From contig JAVSMQ010000001.1 in NCBI GenBank assembly GCA_032027125.1, forward strand, positions 1,968,466 to 2,032,465: 64,000 nucleotides of DNA, read 5' to 3'. The first letter of the stretch is position 1. Every line of letters begins with the position of its first letter. The DNA comes from JANJTB01 sp032027125 (GTDB lineage: Bacteria > Bacteroidota > Ignavibacteria > Kapaibacteriales > UBA2268). Of the stretch, positions 53,271 to 62,117 are shown piece by piece. Under the pieces are notes generated by a model. The model saw nothing but the letters and a program-made list of their open reading frames with translations, did no database searches and was not told the origin of the DNA. Position numbers and translations under genes: made by a program.

Positions 53271-55415
53271 TTATTTAATTACAGAAACTTTTTGCACTAA
53301 TATATCTCTACCGCTATGCACTTTTACTAAATATACGCCTGCGGGCACAAATTGTTTCATGTTATTTTTCAAATCCCAACGGGTGTTGTGGCAGCCAGCA
53401 GACAAATATCCGCTGAAAAGTTGAATTACTACATTCCCGTTGATATCTACAACTTCAATATCTACATTAGAATTATCAGCAACGGTAAAATTAACTTCAG
53501 CGTTTTCAGAAGCAGGATTCGGGCTGACACTTAAAGTGGCAGCAAATTTTTCATTATCATTAACTTCTGATACAGTAAGGTGGTTTATTTCTCCGCGGCT
53601 GATATTGTAATATCTGCCGGAATTATTGGTTTCGAGCATTACGGTACGAACCATATAGTATAATTCACCGTCGAATTTATAAAAATCTTCTCCTGCTAAA
53701 TCATCAATAAATTGTTCAGTTGTCACTGGTGATTGATTTATTTTTTTATAATTGCCGAATTCGGTAAATGAGCGGTAAACGTTATAATGTAAATTTTCAT
53801 TAGTTTCAGCAGGTGACCAGCTAATTTTAACGTATGCCTTACCGTCATTATCAAGCAGTTGAATGGCATTTACATTTGCAGGGGAAGGAACTTTATATGG
53901 ATTCATACGTAAAGTAGGGTCCCCCATAAGAGCGGAGTGAGTTTGCTTTACACCTTCAGTATATACAACTCCGTTTGGAAATTGAGAAGTATAAACGATA
54001 TTAGGTTTATATAAATCAGTATTGTTTTGAGATATAAGTGCTGAGTAACCGATAGGATAACCATAAGCCATGTGATGAATATACCATTGAGGTCTTCCTG
54101 CCCATGCACACATAAGAGCCATTGGGTCTGATGCAAGAGGAGCTCTCAGAAAATTATTGTCAGCATCCCAATCACCGAAATACGAACCAAACAGAAAGGT
54201 AAATACAGCGTTTACAGGTTTGGTAACAAAATCGGATGTATTGCCGATTCCACCGGCACTTGTGTATGAACCGCCGCCACAGCCGTAAGCAAATAGATGG
54301 CTTTCGGTACCTAATGCAGTAAACCAGTCAGCCTTTTTGACATTACCGGCACCCACGAGTGGACCGAAATTTCTCCAGCCAAATGAACCAAGTGCCTCAA
54401 TATTACTGCTTGCAGGGAAATTATCATCAATTATTCCTGAATATGTATAAGACATTTCACCGTTACGATATTTATGATTTTTATCAAGATATTTCTTTAT
54501 TAAGTCCGTTTCAGTTTTATACTCTCCGACAAGAAATAGTTTCATGCCATACATATCAACCCTGCCAACAGCGATTTTAGCATTATCAGTAGTAATTGTA
54601 TTATTATCAAACTTTCCGTCTCCCGGAATATTCCGATTGGCTTCACGGCTCGCTGTGGAGTTGTTTACCAATATATCCGACCATGACATTTCATTAATAG
54701 TATAACCGTAATAAATATCTGCGGGCCAGGCGCCTTTATGGTCGGCGTGAACATCAGGATTCATATTGCCCGAATAGGGGACAGCAACTCTCCCTAATAT
54801 ATAAATTGATTTTAAATTTTCGGAATCTTTTGAATATTCATCCATAATAATCTGTTTAACTTTTTTAACGGCAGCTTTATCAAAAGCTTCTGTACGAGGT
54901 ACATATTTTTCAATAATTCCCCAGCCTTCTGCTCTCAAATCCTGTTTTAATCTGATAATTTCATTACTTAAGGGCACTTGAAGTGTTGAATCAATCAGCA
55001 GCATTACATTTCCCTGTTGGTCATACTCTGCTACATCAATACCGGTAAGAATATATCCAAAACCCCAGAAATTAAATAGTCCGCCTGCAGAGCCTAATGA
55101 AAAAGCCCATATTTCGTATTCATAAGCTACTCCGACCTGTACATTATGGTCGGTAAACTCAAAAGTATTACTGTCGAGAGTTGCAATCAAACCAAAGTCC
55201 CAGTTATTATCAGTTATCTTCTTTTTGAAAATTCTATACTGACTTGCCAGTTCATTTTTTGCCCATTTAATTTTGATTTCCGGTGGATCAACCTGCACCT
55301 GAGCACTAAGCATTACAGCATAATCCCTTGAATCAACATTTCGTGGAGTCTGGGCGATAACCGAAACAGTAACAAAGAAAAACAGAGCAAAAAAAGTAGA
55401 AATCTTTCTCATCAT
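53271..55415 (-). CDS. T9SS-secreted gingipain-fold (C25-like) protein, apparently inactive
   Basis: Signal peptide (about 22 residues), then an N-terminal fibronectin-like domain (residues ~30-120). Residues ~130-490 have a gingipain-type caspase-like fold: YILGRVAVPYSG, WPADIYYG, IAVGRVDMYG, then HLFAYGCGGGSY. A second fibronectin-like domain lies at ~510-600, and a type A T9SS sorting domain ends the protein (SVSPNPASENAEVNF to VQKVSVIK). At the usual catalytic HG and Cys positions I see AYGCGGG and FGSYFGDWD, so His and Cys appear lost. 714 aa. It may be a pseudoenzyme or adhesin, or use other residues. Confidence 0.8.
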   Translation of the reverse strand: MMRKISTFFALFFFVTVSVIAQTPRNVDSRDYAVMLSAQVQVDPPEIKIKWAKNELASQYRIFKKKITDNNWDFGLIATLDSNTFEFTDHNVQVGVAYEYEIWAFSLGSAGGLFNFWGFGYILTGIDVAEYDQQGNVMLLIDSTLQVPLSNEIIRLKQDLRAEGWGIIEKYVPRTEAFDKAAVKKVKQIIMDEYSKDSENLKSIYILGRVAVPYSGNMNPDVHADHKGAWPADIYYGYTINEMSWSDILVNNSTASREANRNIPGDGKFDNNTITTDNAKIAVGRVDMYGMKLFLVGEYKTETDLIKKYLDKNHKYRNGEMSYTYSGIIDDNFPASSNIEALGSFGWRNFGPLVGAGNVKKADWFTALGTESHLFAYGCGGGSYTSAGGIGNTSDFVTKPVNAVFTFLFGSYFGDWDADNNFLRAPLASDPMALMCAWAGRPQWYIHHMAYGYPIGYSALISQNNTDLYKPNIVYTSQFPNGVVYTEGVKQTHSALMGDPTLRMNPYKVPSPANVNAIQLLDNDGKAYVKISWSPAETNENLHYNVYRSFTEFGNYKKINQSPVTTEQFIDDLAGEDFYKFDGELYYMVRTVMLETNNSGRYYNISRGEINHLTVSEVNDNEKFAATLSVSPNPASENAEVNFTVADNSNVDIEVVDINGNVVIQLFSGYLSAGCHNTRWDLKNNMKQFVPAGVYLVKVHSGRDILVQKVSVIK

Positions 55416-55606
55416 ATTTACCTTTTATAATAATTATACTATCATAACCCGCAAATTTAACAAAATAAATCTAAATAGCGTTGAAAAATATAAAGTTAAT
55501 TCCCTTGAAATAACAAAGTACCGGAATCCTTAGTTAATTGAATCAACACTTCAGTTTATGTCAAATCGTTATATGATTCGTAAATTTACATAGAAATGGA
55601 ATATTT

Positions 55607-56671
55607 ATGACATTATTTATAAAAGAATACCAGAAAAAAGTCGGTCTGCCTCCGGGTACGCTCATTCATATCGGTCATAAAAAAACAGATAAAAGCAAAA
55701 TTTCTTTAATAACATATAATGCAGAGAATTTTGAAGAAAAAGAGATAACAAAAATTGAAGACAGCTATACCAAAAAAGAGAAAACTTCCATATATTGGAT
55801 TAATATAGACGGCATTCACCAAACGGAACTAATCGAAAGCGTCGGCAAGCATTTCAATATTCATCCGCTTGTACTTGCCGATATCGTCAACACACGACAT
55901 CATCCTAAAATTGAAGATTATGAAGACTATCTTTTTATCGTTTTGAAAATGATTTTTTTTGATGATAAAACAAAAGAAAATGTATCTGAGCAGGTTAGTT
56001 TAATTCTTGGACCGGATTATGTCATAACATTTCAGGAGCAGCAAGGAGATGTATTCGACCCAATAAGAGACAGACTCCGAACCGCAAGCGGACGCATACG
56101 TAAAATGGGTGCGGATTATCTTGCGTATTGCCTGATTGATACGATCATAGATAATTATTTTGTAATAGTTGAGAAAATGGGAGAAAAGGTTGAAGATTTA
56201 GAGGAAGAGCTGCTAAACAATCCTACGCAGAACACTGTTAAGAAAATCCATAAATTAAAAAGAAATATGATATTTCTGAGAAGGTCTGTTTGGCCCCTCA
56301 GGGAAGTTACAAGCAGTTTGGAAAGAGGTGAGTCCAAACTAATTCAGGAGTCCACGAAAATATATCTCAAAGATGTTTATGACCATACAATTCAGGTGAT
56401 TGATACTATTGAATCTTCGAGGGATATGCTGGCGGGTATGCTGGATATATATCTTTCGAGTGTAAGCAACAAAATGAACGGCATAATGAAAGTATTGACA
56501 ATAATTGCTACCATTTTTATGCCGCTGACGTTTATTGCCGGAGTTTATGGGATGAATTTCCACAACATGCCCGAACTTTCATGGAGTTTCGGATATCCTG
56601 CGGTATTGATTTTGATGCTTGGAATAGCAATTTGGATGCTGGCATTTTTCAAAAGAAAAGATTGGTTATAA
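55607..56671 (+). CDS. corA: CorA magnesium/cobalt transporter
   Basis: Pentameric inner-membrane Mg channel. The N-terminal cytoplasmic funnel (residues ~1-280) includes WINIDGIHQTELIESVGKHFNIHPLVLADI and RHHPKIEDYEDYLFIVLKM. The C-terminus has two membrane helices joined by the selectivity loop YGMNFHNMPE, with the GMN motif at 315-317, and a basic end (FFKRKDW). 354 aa, full length and typical. Divergent from the T9SS protein gene; a methyltransferase gene follows 48 bp downstream on the same strand. Confidence 0.96.
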   Translation: MTLFIKEYQKKVGLPPGTLIHIGHKKTDKSKISLITYNAENFEEKEITKIEDSYTKKEKTSIYWINIDGIHQTELIESVGKHFNIHPLVLADIVNTRHHPKIEDYEDYLFIVLKMIFFDDKTKENVSEQVSLILGPDYVITFQEQQGDVFDPIRDRLRTASGRIRKMGADYLAYCLIDTIIDNYFVIVEKMGEKVEDLEEELLNNPTQNTVKKIHKLKRNMIFLRRSVWPLREVTSSLERGESKLIQESTKIYLKDVYDHTIQVIDTIESSRDMLAGMLDIYLSSVSNKMNGIMKVLTIIATIFMPLTFIAGVYGMNFHNMPELSWSFGYPAVLILMLGIAIWMLAFFKRKDWL

Positions 56672-56719
56672 TATTTATTTTTATAATTGTTTAACAAACT
56701 TTAATAAAGGGTACTGACT

Positions 56720-57481
56720 ATGAAAAAATGGTACGAAACTTTATTCGAAAATTACGGATTAATGTATGACCTCGAGATTTTCACTCAGGGTACAAGGGGT
56801 GAATGTGATTTTATTGAAACGGAAATCGGTTTTAATAAACAGGCGAGAATCCTTGATATCGGGTGCGGAACCGGACGGCATTCTATTGAACTTACAAAAA
56901 GAGGTTATAAGATTACCGGTATTGATTTATCCGATTCTATGTTGAAACGTGCAAAGGAAAAGGCTTCGCAGCAAGGATTGGTTATTGATTTTCAGAAACA
57001 TGATGCCAGAAATCTGCCTTTTCAAGGTGAATTTGATTTAGCAATCATGCTTTGTGAAGGTTCTTTTCCATTAATGGAAACCGATGAGATGAATTATCAG
57101 ATTTTACAAAGTGCGGCAAATTCTCTTAATGACAAAGGAAAACTTATTTTCACTACTTTAAACGGACTTTTTCCATTATTTCATTCCGTAAAGGATTTCC
57201 TTGCATCGAATAAAGTAGATGGAAATGTGGAGTACTCTGAAAATACTTTCGATTTAATGACATTTAGAGATATAAGTAAAACTACAATTGAGGATGATTC
57301 CGGCAACAAAAAAGAATTGGAAAGTAATGAAAGATATTATGTCCCCTCTGAAATTTCGTGGCTTCTAAAGTCGCTTCAATTTTGCAGGATTGATATTTTC
57401 GGTGCAAAGTTAGGTGCTTTCAGCAGAAATGATAAACTGACAACCGAGGATTTCGAGATGTTAATTATAGCTGAGAAATAA
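56720..57481 (+). CDS. Class I SAM-dependent methyltransferase
   Basis: The SAM-binding Rossmann core is intact: motif I ILDIGCGTGRHSIELTKRGY (about residues 43-62), motif II GIDLSDSMLKRAKEKA, a FQKHDARNLPFQGEFDLAIML motif, and an LIFTTLNG strand. The 253-aa protein belongs to the broad Methyltransf_25/UbiE-like group, so the substrate (small molecule, lipid or protein) cannot be named. It follows corA on the same strand and may share a transcript. Nothing in the region suggests a pathway. Confidence 0.88.
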   Translation: MKKWYETLFENYGLMYDLEIFTQGTRGECDFIETEIGFNKQARILDIGCGTGRHSIELTKRGYKITGIDLSDSMLKRAKEKASQQGLVIDFQKHDARNLPFQGEFDLAIMLCEGSFPLMETDEMNYQILQSAANSLNDKGKLIFTTLNGLFPLFHSVKDFLASNKVDGNVEYSENTFDLMTFRDISKTTIEDDSGNKKELESNERYYVPSEISWLLKSLQFCRIDIFGAKLGAFSRNDKLTTEDFEMLIIAEK

Positions 57482-57718
57482 ATATTTGTTCCGGCAAATT
57501 GTAAGTCTGAACAAAGTGAAGAAAGCGAATCCTATTGACAAAACTGAAATATTTTACTATTTCAACAAATTGTTATCCAGGAGTGCCCGAAGGTAGGGAT
57601 TGATGTTTTTATTTATGAAATATTCAGAAAATCAAGCCGCACACCTAAAAATTCAATTATCAGGATAGAAACAAGCATTTCGGAATCATTTAATATTACA
57701 GTTTCAGGTCGAAATAGT
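57482..57718. other. Intergenic region before the 21-bp arrays
   Basis: No gene seen. It includes a short TCATTTAATATTACAG stretch and AT-rich sequence leading into the repeat arrays. Confidence 0.4.
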
Positions 57719-57853
57719 GTTCACTTGGGGCAAAATACCATTCATTTGTGTCAGCTAATCGTTCACTTGGGTCAGCTAACCGTTCACTTGAGTCGGAAAA
57801 CAGTTGACTTGAATCAAAATAGTGTTCACTTGGGTCGGCAAACAGTTCACTTG
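57719..57853. repeat. 21-bp tandem array, left (reverse-oriented), 7 copies
   Basis: GTTCACTTG and variants (ATTCATTTG, GTTGACTTG) recur exactly every 21 bp at 57719, 57740, 57761, 57782, 57803, 57824 and 57845. The reverse complement, CAAGTGAAC or CAAGTCAAC, equals the core of the array to the right, so the two arrays face each other. Confidence 0.95.
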
Positions 57854-57877
57854 AGTCGGCAAAGTACTAAGATGACA

Positions 57878-58076
57878 TAAGTCAACGCTTTTTTGGGGCA
57901 AGTCAACGCTTTTTTGAGGCAAGTCAACGCTTTTTTGAGACAAGTCAACGCTTTTTTGGAGCAAGTCAACGCTTTTTTGAGACAAGTCAACGCTTTTATG
58001 AGACAAGTCAACGCTTTTATGAGACAAGTCAACGCTTTTTTGAAGCAAGTCAACGCTTTTTTGAGATAATTCAACT
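57878..58076. repeat. 21-bp tandem array, right (forward-oriented), ~10 copies
   Basis: Unit CAAGTCAACGCTTTTTTGAGA. The core AAGTCAACG recurs every 21 bp from 57879 (57900, 57921, ... 58047), with a last degenerate copy at 58068. Units are nearly identical, with changes confined to GAGA/GAGG/GGAG and TTTTTT/TTTATG. Two helical turns per unit place every core on the same DNA face. Confidence 0.95.
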
Positions 58077-58413
58077 GTTAGATTACATAAGTCTTGAGAG
58101 CATGATTATTTTCTACTAACAAGGCATTCCTACGGAATTGGAAATCAAATTTCAAAATCACATTAATCACATTAATCCCAAAAATCATGGTTCAGACAAA
58201 TATTCTTCGGAATTAAACATTTAGTTTGACAAGATTTGTGGCATAATAGTTGCATTATCGAAAATTCGTATTAGAACAATTAGAGTGAGGTTTGTATTTA
58301 TAGTGTCGAAAATGACTCTTAAAGAAATATCAGCATGTTTTACAATTAGTATATTGAATTTTGCATAAAGAAAGATTTGTTATTTTTCATTTTAACTGAT
58401 TCAGGTTTAATTC
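58077..58413. other. Intergenic region upstream of the hybrid kinase, 337 bp
   Basis: No gene. It contains TCACATTAATCACATTAATCC, a short direct repeat of the GATTACAC mosaic type, around 58160-58181, and AT-rich promoter-like sequence close to the kinase start. Confidence 0.4.
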
Positions 58414-61400
58414 ATGGAATATAAATTAGAAAATTTAATTGACATAAGACTACTCCAAGAATTACAGGAGAAATTGAATGCAATTTATTCGTTCCCGTCA
58501 GCCATCATTGATATTGACGGGAAAATACTTACGGCTGTAGCCTGGCAGGATATTTGCACCAAATTTCACAGAATTCACTCTGAATCAGAAAAGGAATGTA
58601 TAAAAAGCGACTTATACATAAGAGAACATCTGCATGAAGCTAATCCTGCAGTCAGTTATCAGTGTCCGCATGGTATGATAGACAATGCCTCGCCAATTAT
58701 TATTGATGGAAAACATTTAGGAAATTTCTTTACCGGACAGTTTTTTCTTGATAAGCCGGATATGGAATTCTTTAGAAAACAGGCTGCGGTTTATGGTTTT
58801 GATGAAGAAGAGTATCTCGAAGCGGTCAGTAAGGTACCGGTATGGACAAAAGAAAAACTTGCTCAATATCTTGATTTTATAAAAGGATTTATAGAAATAA
58901 TTGCAGGATTGGGTCTTAAGAACCTGAAAGAGATAAAGATTAACGAAGATTTAAAAGAAATTGAAAATCGTTACAAATCATTGTTTTTCATGGCTGTAGA
59001 AGGTATTTCAATTGTGACTGTGGACGGTAGATTAGTTGAAGTAAACGAGTCATTTGCCAAAATGCACGGCTACAGTTTAGAAGAAATCAAAGGCATGAGT
59101 TTAAAGGATTTCGAAACACCCGAATCATCGGTAATATTACCCGAAAGAATGAGATTACTGCTTAACGGTGAAAAAATCAGCTTTGAGGCAAATCATTTCC
59201 ACAAGGATGGGCATCTAATTAATCTTGAGATTTCCGCATGTATAATTCATTATGGAAGCGATTCCTATATTCAATGCTTTAACCGCGATATTACAAAACG
59301 CAAAAAGGTTGAAGCAGCTTTAAGAGATTCTGAAAATAAATACAGGAGCCTGTACAACTCTATTCGTGATGCTATTCTGGTTGCAGATATAGATAGAAAA
59401 ATAATTGACTGTAACAATGCATTTACCTCATTGTTCGGCTATTCATTGGATGAAATTAAAGGTCTGCACACAGTTTCCATTTATGAAAATGAAGAAGAGT
59501 TTGTTCGTTTGGGGCAGGCATTAAAAAAACATTCAAGCGACACATCGCCATTCCAGTTTAGAGTTAATTACAGGAAAAAAAATGGAGATGTTTTCCCCGG
59601 TGAAACAGGAGTTTATTATTTAAACGATAATAAAGGTGATACACAAGGATTTATAGGATGGATAAGGGATATCACCAAAAGGCTTAAAGCAGAGGATGAG
59701 ATAAAAGAAAGCCGTGATTTATTGTCTAATCTGGCGAGTTTAGTGCCGGGTGTCGTTTATCAGTACCGGTTATATCCTGACGGAAGTTCAGCGTTTCCAT
59801 ATTCAAGCCCGGGAATGTATGATATTTATGGATATTATCCCGAAGATGTTCGTGAAGACGCCACGCCGGTTTTCAGTCGGGTGCATCCTGATGATTTGCA
59901 GCATGTATCAGATTTAATTTTTGAATCAGCAGCGACATTAAATACATTTTACAGTGAATTCAGAGTTGTTCTTCCCGGTCAGGGTCTTCGCTGGCGGTGG
60001 TCACAGGCTCAACCTCAGCGTATGCCGGACGGCAGCACACTCTGGCATGGAATTATATCGGATATTACTGAACGTAAAAAGGCTGAAGAGGAGATTAAGG
60101 AAAGTGAATACAGATTAGTACGTGCCGAAAAAACTGCTAAAATCGGAAATTGGAAATTATTGTTAAATTCAAAGGAAGTCATTTCTTCAGAGGGTGCAGG
60201 AATTATTTATGGTATTGAGAATTTAGCGATTTCACTCAATGATATCCAAGATATCCCACTGCCGGAATACAGACCAATACTTGACAAAGCCCTGGATGAC
60301 CTGACAACGAAGGATATTCCTTATGATTTGGAATTTAAAATCAAACGGCAAAATGATGGTAGTATTATTGACATTCATTCCATAGCGGATTATGATAAAC
60401 AAAGCAATATAATTTACGGCGTTATTCATGATATCACAGAACGAAAACAGGCAGAAAATGCGTTAAGAGAAAGTGAAGAACGCTATAGAAGCATGGTCAA
60501 AATTTTACCCGATGGGATTGTGATTCATATTGACGGGAAAATTGTGTATGCCAATGATTCTGCCTGCAAAATAATGAAAGCAAAAAGTATAGGAGACATA
60601 ATCGGTCGTTATGCTCTTGATTTTGTTCATCCTGATTACAAGGATATTGCAATTCAGAGGATTAAAAAAAGTTTAACAGAGCAGGAAATAACCGAATCAA
60701 TTGATGAAATCTTTATTACTTTCGACGGACAGACTATTTTTGTCAATGTAATTGCAATTCCATTCAATTATTTGGGCAAATCAGCAATGATGGTTGTTTT
60801 CAATGATATATCAGAAAGGAAATATGCAGCCGACCTATTAATTCAACAAAACAAGGAACTCGAATCTCAGTATGAAGAATATATGCAGCTTAATGAAGTT
60901 CTGCGACAGACCAATCATGAATTGAAATTAGCAAAATCAAAAGCTGAAGAAAGCGATAAATTGAAAACCGCCTTCCTGCAAAATATGTCGCACGAAATAA
61001 GGACACCGCTTAACGGAATTATAGGTTTTTCCAAATTGCTGCTTAAAGAAAATATATCAAAAGATGAAATTGAAGAATTTACAACCAATATGCAGAAAAG
61101 CGGAAACAGGCTTATTGATATTGTCAATAATGTACTTGACATATCAAAGATTGAAACCGGGCAGGTTGAGATTAACTACAAAACATTTTCTCTTGATTCA
61201 CTGATGGTGGATTTGTATCAGATTTTCAGTCCTATGGCAGAATTAAAAGATTTAACCTTTTCTGTTCATTTCGGACCGGCATACGATAATTTAACTATCA
61301 TTTCAGATCAACTTAAGTTAAATCAAATACTCAATAATTTAATTGACAATGCGATAAAATTTACAAAATCAGGTAGTATAGATTTTGGATATAATATTAT

Positions 61401-62064
61401 TGAAGGCAGCCTGCAATTATTTGTAAAAGATACAGGTATTGGTTTGTCTCTCGAAAATCAGGAAATTATATTCGACAGGTTCAGCCAGGTTGAAACTTCA
61501 CTATCGAGGGGATTTGAAGGAGCCGGATTAGGTCTGGCAATCTGCAAAGGATTAGTTGAATTGCTCGGCGGCAGTATTCGTGTAGAATCGCAGCTTAATA
61601 TAGGGTCATGCTTCTATGTTACAATTCCATATATCTCCCAAACTGAAGGATTAAAAACCAAACAAAATGCATTAATTAATCCTGTAATATCAAGAAAATC
61701 AACAATACTGATAGTTGATGATGACGATACGAGTATTAAATATCTTTGGAATCTGCTTAAAAAATATAATCCTGTCATATTAAAAGCTGAAAATGGGCTG
61801 CAGGCAGTAGAAATTTTCAAAAGCAACCCTGACATTGATTTGGTTCTGATGGATATCAAAATGCCGGTTATGGATGGATATGAAGCAACAAGACAAATCA
61901 AGAAAATCAAACCTGAAATTCCGATTATTGCCCAGACTGCTTATGCTTTTGTCGAAGAAAAGGAAAGAATACTTGCTGTCGGATGCGACGATTACATTTC
62001 AAAACCGATAGACAGTGTTTTATTAATCAAATTAATTGAAAAGTATGTTAAAAGTAAGATTTAA
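58414..62064 (+). CDS. Hybrid sensor histidine kinase with PocR and multiple PAS domains
   Basis: A 1216-aa, apparently cytoplasmic sensor with no membrane segments. Residues 1-175 are a PocR-type ligand-binding domain (RLLQELQEKLNAIYSF, SEKECIKSDLYIREHL, YQCPHGMIDNASPIIIDGKHLGNFFTGQFFLDKP). Five PAS/PAC units follow (~185-800), most ending in DITERK or DITKRK. A coiled linker leads to HisKA with the phospho-acceptor His860 (MSHEIRTPLNG), an HATPase_c domain (NLIDNAIKFT, DTGIGLSLEN, GAGLGLAICKG), and a C-terminal receiver domain with Asp1147 (LVLMDIKMPVMDG) and a C-terminal Lys in ISKPID. The PocR domain may sense a small hydrocarbon or diol; the ligand is unknown. The next gene is also a PAS kinase. 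Confidence 0.95.
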   Translation: MEYKLENLIDIRLLQELQEKLNAIYSFPSAIIDIDGKILTAVAWQDICTKFHRIHSESEKECIKSDLYIREHLHEANPAVSYQCPHGMIDNASPIIIDGKHLGNFFTGQFFLDKPDMEFFRKQAAVYGFDEEEYLEAVSKVPVWTKEKLAQYLDFIKGFIEIIAGLGLKNLKEIKINEDLKEIENRYKSLFFMAVEGISIVTVDGRLVEVNESFAKMHGYSLEEIKGMSLKDFETPESSVILPERMRLLLNGEKISFEANHFHKDGHLINLEISACIIHYGSDSYIQCFNRDITKRKKVEAALRDSENKYRSLYNSIRDAILVADIDRKIIDCNNAFTSLFGYSLDEIKGLHTVSIYENEEEFVRLGQALKKHSSDTSPFQFRVNYRKKNGDVFPGETGVYYLNDNKGDTQGFIGWIRDITKRLKAEDEIKESRDLLSNLASLVPGVVYQYRLYPDGSSAFPYSSPGMYDIYGYYPEDVREDATPVFSRVHPDDLQHVSDLIFESAATLNTFYSEFRVVLPGQGLRWRWSQAQPQRMPDGSTLWHGIISDITERKKAEEEIKESEYRLVRAEKTAKIGNWKLLLNSKEVISSEGAGIIYGIENLAISLNDIQDIPLPEYRPILDKALDDLTTKDIPYDLEFKIKRQNDGSIIDIHSIADYDKQSNIIYGVIHDITERKQAENALRESEERYRSMVKILPDGIVIHIDGKIVYANDSACKIMKAKSIGDIIGRYALDFVHPDYKDIAIQRIKKSLTEQEITESIDEIFITFDGQTIFVNVIAIPFNYLGKSAMMVVFNDISERKYAADLLIQQNKELESQYEEYMQLNEVLRQTNHELKLAKSKAEESDKLKTAFLQNMSHEIRTPLNGIIGFSKLLLKENISKDEIEEFTTNMQKSGNRLIDIVNNVLDISKIETGQVEINYKTFSLDSLMVDLYQIFSPMAELKDLTFSVHFGPAYDNLTIISDQLKLNQILNNLIDNAIKFTKSGSIDFGYNIIEGSLQLFVKDTGIGLSLENQEIIFDRFSQVETSLSRGFEGAGLGLAICKGLVELLGGSIRVESQLNIGSCFYVTIPYISQTEGLKTKQNALINPVISRKSTILIVDDDDTSIKYLWNLLKKYNPVILKAENGLQAVEIFKSNPDIDLVLMDIKMPVMDGYEATRQIKKIKPEIPIIAQTAYAFVEEKERILAVGCDDYISKPIDSVLLIKLIEKYVKSKI

Positions 62065-62117
62065 AACTGAATAACTGCATTTTTTAATTATTTAAGAATT
62101 GATGATGAGAAATTGAT

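Noticed and set aside
57776..58048. Heptad-like open frame with repeated KSVDLSQ units on the minus strand
   Set aside because: It is only the 21-bp DNA repeat read in frame (21 bp = seven codons). It has a TTG start, no ribosome site and no non-repeat part, and a second frame gives an equally long repeat.
57719..58076. CRISPR array
   Set aside because: The repeats are contiguous 21-bp units with no unique spacers and no cas genes nearby.
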